Source: Solirubrobacter sp963736505 | GTDB lineage: Bacteria > Actinomycetota > Thermoleophilia > Solirubrobacterales > Solirubrobacteraceae | Reading direction: 5' to 3' | NCBI GenBank assembly: GCA_963736505.1 | Contig: CAVTOZ010000001.1 | Span: forward strand, 1,426,001 to 1,490,000 | Length of the DNA stretch: 64,000 bases | In this document: positions 58,216 through 64,000 of the stretch, piece by piece | How positions within the stretch are numbered: position 1 is the stretch's first letter | How the letters are laid out: every line of letters begins with the position of its first letter | Made by a program: the position numbers and the translations under genes | The notes under the pieces: model-generated | What the model was told of the DNA's origin: nothing | Database searches by the model: none | What the model saw: only the letters and a program-made list of their open reading frames with translations

Positions 58216-59958
58216 TTAGTGCTGCGTCGAGGCGAACACGATCCCCAGGGGCGACGGCGCGGCGATGCGATCCTCGTGCCACACGAGGGTGGCCCGGCGC
58301 GTGACCGGGTCGATCGCGAGCGCCTCGCCCACGACCTGACCGCCGCCCTCCCCGACCGGCTCGAGCGGGCCGAAGGCGGCGCTGCCGACCGCGACCAGCG
58401 CCCGCGCGGTGCCGTCGGCCGGGCGCGACGTCACCGCGATCGCGCGCCGCCCGGCGCGCAGCGCGAGGTCGCCGAGGACGTAGCTCCCGCCCGCCGGCGT
58501 GAGCTGGGCCGGCGGCTCGAGCGGGTCGTCGCCGCGGGCGAGCGCGACCATGACGCGCAGGTGCAGGCCATCCGAGCTCGTCCACGCGGCGGTCGCGCCG
58601 GTCCCGCGGTCGGGCGTCGCGATCCGCAGGCGCCAGCGCTCAGGGCTGTCGCGCAGCTCGTCCGGCATGGCGCCGCGCTCGAGGACGCGCACCGAGCCGA
58701 AGCTCGCCGTGCGCGGGCGGCGGACCGCCGCGCTCACGCTGTGGACGCCGCTGGACCCGCTCGACCACAGCAGCCACGCGGCGCCGTCGGGGCCGATCGC
58801 GGCCCGCACGACATCGACGCGCTGGTCGGCGATCGCGAGCCTGCGCGCCGCGCTCCAGTGACCGGAGACGCCGCGCGAGCGGGTCTCGAGCGCGCCCTTG
58901 CGGCGGATCGCGACAAGCATGTCGCCGCGTTCGCCGACCGCCACCGCGACGGTCGGCGAGACGACGCCGCGGAGCAGCGTCACGGGTGCGCCGAATCCGG
59001 TCCCCGGCCGGTAGATGGCCGCTTTGAGCACCTCCTGCCGGGTCCTGACGCAGCGCCCGCGGGCATCGTGCGGGTACTCGATCCAGGCGGCCAGTGCGGT
59101 GCCGTCGCGGTTGCCGGCGAGCGCGAGCGGCGGCGGCTGCTGGTGCGAGAAGATCGTCGCCAGGTGGCGGGCGCCGGCGAGCTGTGCGCCGGTGCGGGCG
59201 GCGAGCGCGTAGCGGGTGGCGAATCCGCCGCAGGTCGAGCGCCCCTTCTGCTGCTCGACCGCGACGGCCTGGCCGGAGCCGTACACGAGCGGCGCCGGGG
59301 GGTCGGCTTCGACGACCTGGTCGCCGAGGTAGGGTGCCGCGCGCTCAGGCCCGAACCGGGCCGCACCGGCCGGCTTGCGCGCGAGCCGCCAGCCGCCCTC
59401 GAAGCGCCGCGGCCAGGTCGCCAGCGCGTTGCCGCGCGCGTCGATGCCCAGCGTCGGCGTTCCGCTCGGCTGGTGCATGCCGTCCGTGGACGTGGAGGAG
59501 AGCCGCTCCGGAGGCGACCACGACGCGAGCGCCGCCGGGGCGCAGGCCAGCAGCAGCACGATCCCGGTGGCCGCCGCGCGGGAAAGGCCGCGCCGGCTCT
59601 TCGTTCGCCGCTGCGGCGCATGGACGGTGACGGCCTTCGCGTCGCGCGACTGCGCCGTGGTCACGCGCGCCACGGCCCGGATCGCGCCGATGCGCCGGAG
59701 TAGCGCGAGGTGCTGCGGCGAGAGCCGCAGGATCAGCTCGCTGCGGCCTTCGGCGGGAAGCGTGAACCGGCGTCTGGCGAGCGTGACGACGCGCGGGCGG
59801 CCGCGCTCGAGCCAGCGGCCCGCGATCCTGCGCTCGGACTTCAGCGTCACGATCCCGCGGCTGCCGCCGGGGCCGCTCAGCGCCAGCGCGATCTCGCCTT
59901 CGGCTGTCGCGCCGACATGCTGGCTGGTGGCGATGCGCACGGCCGGACCGGATCGCAT
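58216..59958 (-). CDS. Chimeric secreted-type protein (remnant domain fused to propeller-like protein)
   Basis: A 580-residue ORF made of two parts. Residues 1-120 (RIATSQHVGATAEGEIALAL, RRFTLPAEGRSELILRLS) look like the C-terminal domain of an exported protein. At about 130-150 is a signal-peptide-like run (AAATGIVLLLACAPAALASW), then a beta-rich propeller-like body (SSTSTDGMHQPSGTPTLGID, RGNALATWPRRF, repeated AAWxxxDG). No usable ATG or GTG sits just before the inner signal; ATG 59620 is there but in another frame. Either two genes are fused by a deletion or frame change, or it is one membrane protein. Function unknown. Confidence 0.6.
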   Translation of the reverse strand: MRSGPAVRIATSQHVGATAEGEIALALSGPGGSRGIVTLKSERRIAGRWLERGRPRVVTLARRRFTLPAEGRSELILRLSPQHLALLRRIGAIRAVARVTTAQSRDAKAVTVHAPQRRTKSRRGLSRAAATGIVLLLACAPAALASWSPPERLSSTSTDGMHQPSGTPTLGIDARGNALATWPRRFEGGWRLARKPAGAARFGPERAAPYLGDQVVEADPPAPLVYGSGQAVAVEQQKGRSTCGGFATRYALAARTGAQLAGARHLATIFSHQQPPPLALAGNRDGTALAAWIEYPHDARGRCVRTRQEVLKAAIYRPGTGFGAPVTLLRGVVSPTVAVAVGERGDMLVAIRRKGALETRSRGVSGHWSAARRLAIADQRVDVVRAAIGPDGAAWLLWSSGSSGVHSVSAAVRRPRTASFGSVRVLERGAMPDELRDSPERWRLRIATPDRGTGATAAWTSSDGLHLRVMVALARGDDPLEPPAQLTPAGGSYVLGDLALRAGRRAIAVTSRPADGTARALVAVGSAAFGPLEPVGEGGGQVVGEALAIDPVTRRATLVWHEDRIAAPSPLGIVFASTQH

Positions 59959-60043
59959 GACTCAAGCCTGACGCCGCGCGCCGCGCGCGAAAACCGGAGA
60001 AGCCCGCCGAGTTCTGCTCGAAGCTACGGGTGCGGCCGGGCCG

Positions 60044-60685
60044 TCACACGCCCAGCTCGGCCTTGATCGCGGCGATCTCCTCGCGCAGCGCAGCCACCTC
60101 GGCCTCGAGGCGGTCCATCCGCTCGTCGCGCCGCGGCGGCGGTGGGACGACCGCGGCGGGAGCGGAGAACGAGCCCGCGGCCTCGATCTCCTCGCCGTCG
60201 AGGTCCTCGGACAGGCGGTGCTGGTAGCGCTCCTCCTTCTGGCCCGGGCGCCGCGCGAGCTCGTAGACGAAATCCTTGCCGATCAGCCGCGTGAGGACCT
60301 CGTGGACCTCGGCGATGTCGGCGAAGCCCTGCATCCGCTCGGTCCGCTGCTTGAGCTCGCCGGGCGTCTGCGGCCCGCGCAGCATCAGCACGGCCAGCAC
60401 GGCCTGCTCGGCCGCGTCGAGGTGCAGCTCGTCGTCGAGCAGGTGGCGGTACTTGGAGGCGCGGCTCGAGTGGCCGCTCGCGAGCCGCGTGTAGCGGCGG
60501 CGGCCGAGGTGGTGCAGGCCGGTGCGGATCGTGTCCTCGTCGTAGTGCACGACGGGGTCGCGGTTCGTCGTCTGGTTGCAGGCGAGCCGCAGCGCGTTGA
60601 GGCTCAGCGGGTACTGATCGGGCGTGGTGCGCTGCTTCTCGATGAGGCAGCCGAGGATGCGCACCTCAACGTGGTCGAGGTCCAT
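60044..60685 (-). CDS. YceH/DUF480-family protein
   Basis: A 213-residue protein of the DUF480 (YceH) family with tandem winged-helix domains. VEVRILGCLIEKQRTTPDQYPLSLNAL is the family signature (in two pieces), followed by ACNQTTNRDPVVHYDED and VLAVLMLRGPQTPGELKQR. The last 25 residues are a coiled coil (MDRLEAEVAALREEIAAIKAE). Members are soluble and of unproven role, perhaps transcriptional. ATG 60685. The upstream acyl-CoA dehydrogenase ends 10 bases before, so both may be read together. Confidence 0.92.
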   Translation of the reverse strand: MDLDHVEVRILGCLIEKQRTTPDQYPLSLNALRLACNQTTNRDPVVHYDEDTIRTGLHHLGRRRYTRLASGHSSRASKYRHLLDDELHLDAAEQAVLAVLMLRGPQTPGELKQRTERMQGFADIAEVHEVLTRLIGKDFVYELARRPGQKEERYQHRLSEDLDGEEIEAAGSFSAPAAVVPPPPRRDERMDRLEAEVAALREEIAAIKAELGV

Positions 60686-60694
60686 CCCCGCTGT

Positions 60695-61936
60695 CTATCG
60701 GATTTGCACGCCGGAGATCGCGCGGGCGATGACGAGGCGCTGGATCTCCGAGGTGCCCTCGAAGATCGTGTAGATCTTCGCGTCGCGGTGCATCCGCTCG
60801 ACGGGGTACTCGCGCGTGTAGCCGTTGCCGCCCAGGATCTGGATCGCGCGCTCGGTCGCCCACACGGCGACCTCGCCGGCCTTGAGCTTGCTCATCGAGC
60901 CTTCGGCGGACGTGAACGGGCGGCCGGTGCGGCCCATCCACGACGCGCGCCAGACGAGCAGCCGCGCGGCGTCGATCTCCATCTTCATGTCGGCGAGCGT
61001 GAACGCGATCGCCTGGTTCTCGATGATCGGGCGGCCGAACTGGGAGCGCTCCTTGGCGTAGCCGAGCGCGTACTCGTACGCCGCGCGGGCGATGCCGATC
61101 GCCTGCGCGCCGACGCTCGGGCGCGTCGCCTCGAACGTCTGCATCGCGGCCTGCTTCTTGCCGCCCGTGCCCTCGCGGGCGCGCGCCAGGCGCTCGTCGA
61201 GCTTCTCCTTCGGGCCGAGCAGGCAGCGGCCGGGGATGCGGCAGTCCTCGAGGAAGACGTCGGCGGTGTGCGAGGCGCGCAGGCCGTGCTTCTTGACCTT
61301 CGTGCCCATCACGAGCCCCGGCGTCTTCGGCGGGATGATGAACGCGGCCTGGCCGCGCGCGCCGAGCTCGGGCTCGACGGACGCGACGACGATGTGGATG
61401 TTGGCGATGCCGCCGTTGGTCGCCCACGCCTTCTGGCCGTTGAGGACCCACTCGTCCTTCGCCTCGTCGTAGCGCGCGCGGGTGCGCAGCGAGGAGACGT
61501 CGGAGCCGGCGTCCGGCTCGGAGACGCAGAACGCGCCGACCTGCGGCTCGTCGACGGTGCCGTAGCACTGCGGCACCCACTCGCCGAGCTGCTCAGGCGT
61601 GCCGGCCGAGAAGATCCCGGCGACGGCCAGCGTCGTGCCCATGATCGACATGCCGATGCCGGCGTCGCCCCAGAACAGCTCCTCGTTGACCATCGGCAGC
61701 AGCAGGCCGGTCTCGTCGGCGTAGAACTGCGCGATCGCCTCGAACGAGTAGAGCCCGATCTTGGCCGCCTCCTGGATCAGCGGCCACGGCGTCTCCTCGC
61801 GCTCGTCCCACTCCGAGGCGGCAGGGCGGACGACGTTGGCGGCGAAGCCGTGGACCCATTCGACGACGTCCTTCTGGTCCTGGCTGAGCTCGAGCGAGAA
61901 GGCGCTGGCGGCCAGCGGCTCGGTGACGGCTTCCAT
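60695..61936 (-). CDS. Acyl-CoA dehydrogenase
   Basis: A 413-residue FAD enzyme that makes enoyl-CoA from acyl-CoA. It has FCVSEPDAGSDVSSLRTRAR and WVLNGQKAWATNGGIAN in the FAD-binding beta domain, the helix ARPSVGAQAIGIARAAYEYA region, and QILGGNGYTREYPVERMHRD. The catalytic base is Glu in IYTIFEGTSEIQRLVIARAI. ATG 61936 (MEAVTEPLAASAFSL) is used. No other beta-oxidation gene is adjacent. It is divergent from the aldo/keto reductase by 30 bases. Chain-length preference cannot be told. Confidence 0.92.
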   Translation of the reverse strand: MEAVTEPLAASAFSLELSQDQKDVVEWVHGFAANVVRPAASEWDEREETPWPLIQEAAKIGLYSFEAIAQFYADETGLLLPMVNEELFWGDAGIGMSIMGTTLAVAGIFSAGTPEQLGEWVPQCYGTVDEPQVGAFCVSEPDAGSDVSSLRTRARYDEAKDEWVLNGQKAWATNGGIANIHIVVASVEPELGARGQAAFIIPPKTPGLVMGTKVKKHGLRASHTADVFLEDCRIPGRCLLGPKEKLDERLARAREGTGGKKQAAMQTFEATRPSVGAQAIGIARAAYEYALGYAKERSQFGRPIIENQAIAFTLADMKMEIDAARLLVWRASWMGRTGRPFTSAEGSMSKLKAGEVAVWATERAIQILGGNGYTREYPVERMHRDAKIYTIFEGTSEIQRLVIARAISGVQIR

Positions 61937-61966
61937 GCGCGCCACGATAGAGGGCACAATCCCTGA

Positions 61967-62992
61967 ATGCCCTACGTCGCCGCCGAGGACCGCTACGACC
62001 ACATGCCCTACCGCCGCTGCGGGCGCAGCGGGCTGAAGCTGCCGGCGATCTCGCTCGGCCTCTGGAACAACTTCGGCGACGACCGGCCGCTGCAGACGCA
62101 GCGCGACATCATCCACCGCGCGTTCGACCTCGGCATCACGCACATCGACCTGGCGAACAACTACGGGCCGCCGCCCGGCTCGGCCGAGCTGAACTTCGGC
62201 AAGATCTTCGCCCAGGACCTGCTGCCCTATCGCGACGAGCTGATCGTCTCCTCGAAGGCCGGCTACGACATGTGGCCCGGCCCGTACGGGGAGTGGGGCT
62301 CGCGCAAGTACGTGCTCGCGAGCCTGGACCAGAGCCTGAAGCGCACCGGCCTGGACTACTTCGACATCTTCTACTCGCACCGCTTCGACCCCGACACGCC
62401 GCTGGAGGAGACGATCGGCGCGCTCGAGACGGCCGTGCACTCGGGCAAGGCGATCTACGCCGGCATCTCGTCCTACTCGGCCGAGCGCACGGCCGAGGCG
62501 GTCCAGCTCGCCCGCACGGCGCGCTTCCCGCTCGTGATCCACCAGCCGTCGTACTCGATGCTCAACCGCTGGATCGAGCCGGAGGTGCTCGACATCTGTG
62601 GCAAGGAGGGGCTCGGGATCATCGCGTTCTCGCCGCTCGGGCAGGGGATGCTGACCGACCGCTACCTCAACGGCATCCCGGAGGACTCGCGGGCGGCCAA
62701 GGACGGCTTCCTCAAGCGCGACTTCATCAACGAGGAGAACCTCGCCCGCGTGCGCGGGCTGAACGCGATCGCGCAGCGGCGCGGGCAGACGCTCGCGGCG
62801 ATGGCGCTCGCGTGGGTGCTGCGCGACGAGCGCGTGACGTCGGCGCTGATCGGCGCGTCGTCGGTCGCGCAGCTGGAGGCCAACGTCGCGGCGCTGCAGG
62901 GGCTCGACTTCACGCCCGAGGAGCTGGCCGAGATCGACACCTTTGCCGTCGACGCGGGTATCAACATCTGGGCCCGATCCAGCGATGCCTGA
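61967..62992 (+). CDS. Aldo/keto reductase (YghZ-like)
   Basis: A 341-residue NADPH-dependent oxidoreductase with a TIM barrel. The tetrad is IDLANNYGPPPGS (Asp, Tyr), IVSSKAGYDMWPGPYG (Lys) and IFYSHRFDPDTP (His). LGIIAFSPLGQGMLTDRYL and the YGEWGSRKYVLASLDQSLKR stretch match L-glyceraldehyde-3-phosphate reductase YghZ. ATG 61967 starts MPYVAAEDRYDHMPYRRCG, the family N-terminus. It overlaps the next gene by 8 bases. Confidence 0.93.
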   Translation: MPYVAAEDRYDHMPYRRCGRSGLKLPAISLGLWNNFGDDRPLQTQRDIIHRAFDLGITHIDLANNYGPPPGSAELNFGKIFAQDLLPYRDELIVSSKAGYDMWPGPYGEWGSRKYVLASLDQSLKRTGLDYFDIFYSHRFDPDTPLEETIGALETAVHSGKAIYAGISSYSAERTAEAVQLARTARFPLVIHQPSYSMLNRWIEPEVLDICGKEGLGIIAFSPLGQGMLTDRYLNGIPEDSRAAKDGFLKRDFINEENLARVRGLNAIAQRRGQTLAAMALAWVLRDERVTSALIGASSVAQLEANVAALQGLDFTPEELAEIDTFAVDAGINIWARSSDA

Positions 62993-63335
62993 AGGACACT
63001 TCCAATTCGCGGTCTACAACCGCACCGTCAACCACGCGGTCAAGGCGATCCTGCGCTCGCCGCTGCACGGCAGGCTCAGCCGCAAGCTCGTGATCATGAC
63101 CGTGACGGGCCGCCGCAGCGGCACGCGGCACTCGTTCCCGGTCGCGTACTCCGAGGACGGCCCCGATCATCTGCGGATCCACATCGACTGGCCGGAGAAG
63201 AAGGTCTGGTGGCGCAATCTGAAGGCGCCGGCGCCCGTCGGCGTGCGGCTGCGCGGGCGCGACCGCACGGGCACCGGCCATGCGCAGGGCGATCCGAAGA
63301 CGGACTTGTGGGTGGACGTCACTCTTGACCCGTGA
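62985..63335 (+). CDS. Deazaflavin-dependent nitroreductase-family protein
   Basis: A 116-residue split-barrel protein. The core LVIMTVTGRRSGTRHSFPVAY matches the deazaflavin (F420)-dependent nitroreductase (Ddn) family, and KVWWRNLKAPAPVGVRLRGR follows as expected. Members bind F420 or heme-like ligands and reduce quinones or nitro-compounds. ATG 62985 (MPEGHFQFAVYN) overlaps the reductase stop by 8 bases. The hydrolase after it starts 11 bases before this stop, so the three are one operon. Confidence 0.8.
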   Translation: MPEGHFQFAVYNRTVNHAVKAILRSPLHGRLSRKLVIMTVTGRRSGTRHSFPVAYSEDGPDHLRIHIDWPEKKVWWRNLKAPAPVGVRLRGRDRTGTGHAQGDPKTDLWVDVTLDP

Positions 63336-64000
63336 TGCCGAAAGAGAGGCGCTCGCGGAGCTGTTGAGCGACGAGGTCGCCGGCATGCCCGGCGGGATCA
63401 GGAACGTGCACGGCGCGATCGCGGGGCGCGTGTTCTCCGCGCTCGGCCCGAAGGCGGCGCCGGTACGCGTCCTGCACGACGAGATCGCCCGCGGCAGCTA
63501 CTTCGGCGTGCGGGCCGGGCTGTTCCTGGCCGGCCGCGCGGCCGGCGCGGCGTGGCAGGGCGAGCGGCAGTTGTCGACCACGGCGGGCGGCGCGGCCGTG
63601 ATCGCGGCCGTCAACGGCCTGCGCGGCGACGTGCTCGAGCGCGAGGGCAGCCCGCTGGCGCTGCCGATGTCCGCCCGCCGCCGGGGTGCGCCGGTGCCGC
63701 CGTCGGCGTTCGCGGGAGCGTCGCGCCTGGCGGTCTTCGTGCACGGCCTCGGCGAGACGGAGTTCGCCTGGGGGCGCGACCCCTACGGCGACCGCCTGCC
63801 CGGCTGGACGCCGCTGTACCTGCGCTACAACACCGGCCGCCACGTGTCCGAGAACGGCGCGTCGCTGGCCGCGCTGCTGGACGAGATCGACGCGCCCGAG
63901 ATCGCGCTGATCGGCCACTCGATGGGCGGCCTGGTCGCGCGCAGCGCGTGCCATCTCGGCGGCGACTGGACCTCGCGCGTGCGCGTGACGGCGTCGCTCG
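63325..64000 (+). CDS. Alpha/beta-hydrolase (partial, 3' end missing)
   Basis: An open frame runs from TTG 63325 (LTRDAEREALAELLSDEVAG) to the window end with no stop, about 225 residues. After a helical N-terminal domain comes RLAVFVHGLGETEFAWG with the oxyanion HG, and IALIGHSMGGLVARSACH with the nucleophile Ser in the GHSMGG elbow. The catalytic Asp and His would lie beyond the window. It resembles the lipase/esterase-like PGAP1 group. It overlaps the previous gene by 11 bases. Confidence 0.8.
   Translation, partial: MTRDAEREALAELLSDEVAGMPGGIRNVHGAIAGRVFSALGPKAAPVRVLHDEIARGSYFGVRAGLFLAGRAAGAAWQGERQLSTTAGGAAVIAAVNGLRGDVLEREGSPLALPMSARRRGAPVPPSAFAGASRLAVFVHGLGETEFAWGRDPYGDRLPGWTPLYLRYNTGRHVSENGASLAALLDEIDAPEIALIGHSMGGLVARSACHLGGDWTSRVRVTASL

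Overview
The window is GC-rich, gene-dense DNA with GTG and TTG starts, many 1 to 19 base stop/start overlaps and no phage or transposase genes. It looks like an actinobacterial chromosome. The gene content points to class Thermoleophilia (a Solirubrobacter or Conexibacter relative): eukaryote-type UTP-glucose-1-P uridylyltransferase, a GPP34 protein, mycothiol-era arsenic genes, and secreted proteins ending in a shared C-terminal domain. This placement is inference from gene content, not a phylogenetic test.

Layout. 0-4.7 kb: a divergent MFS/TetR pair, a small cupredoxin translationally coupled to a secreted propeller-like protein, and a 5'-truncated glycerophosphodiesterase relic. 4.6-8.1 kb: Entner-Doudoroff genes edd-eda under a divergent LacI regulator with two near-adjacent palindromic operators. 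8.1-15 kb: three efflux modules, each a TetR gene beside an MFS or MmpL transporter with a visible inverted or direct repeat between them. 15-23.3 kb: N-acetyltransferase with a 5' frameshift, GPP34 protein, a lone oligopeptide-type permease, an amidohydrolase, and MalY-type aminotransferase overlapping 2-oxoacid:ferredoxin oxidoreductase korA-korB. 23.4-26.9 kb: a broken MFS gene that contains a 31-base insert resembling 16S rRNA, facing a broken LuxR/ATPase regulator with three frame changes. 26.9-31.4 kb: an amidase-deoC-aldehyde dehydrogenase-half dehydrogenase operon. 31.5-34.2 kb: a secreted M1 metallopeptidase.

34.2-41.6 kb lies between two tRNA-Ser genes (GGA and CGA) and holds an M29 aminopeptidase, a stress protein, an arginase-family enzyme, an Rpf-like muralytic protein and an arsenic locus: two arsC, a metallophosphoesterase, an aquaporin, arsR and arsM. 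No Acr3/ArsB pump is seen, so the locus suggests arsenate reduction followed by channel efflux and methylation. 41.6-46.9 kb: tadA, a secreted subtilase, two stress-protein genes with a tiny membrane ORF between them, and MocR/DMT transporter. 46.9-50.7 kb: a 1,277-residue surface protein of about 13 repeats of about 85 residues. 50.8-54.6 kb: an HD-GYP protein and a Ser/Thr kinase, divergent with only 11 bp between start codons, both carrying receiver-like domains without the phospho-acceptor Asp; the kinase continues into mobA and an FAD oxidoreductase. 54.6-64 kb: hypothetical protein, internally deleted NYN ORF, UGPase, intact GDPD, DUF4395 protein, a chimeric secreted protein, YceH, acyl-CoA dehydrogenase, aldo/keto reductase, a deazaflavin-type reductase and a hydrolase that runs off the end.

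The strongest items for follow-up are the pseudo-receiver kinase/HD-GYP pair, the pump-less arsenic locus with its cysteine-pair ArsM, the shared C-terminal secreted-protein domain, and the 16S-like insert. No stretch over 300 bases lacks a gene. No CRISPR array, insertion sequence or origin was seen.
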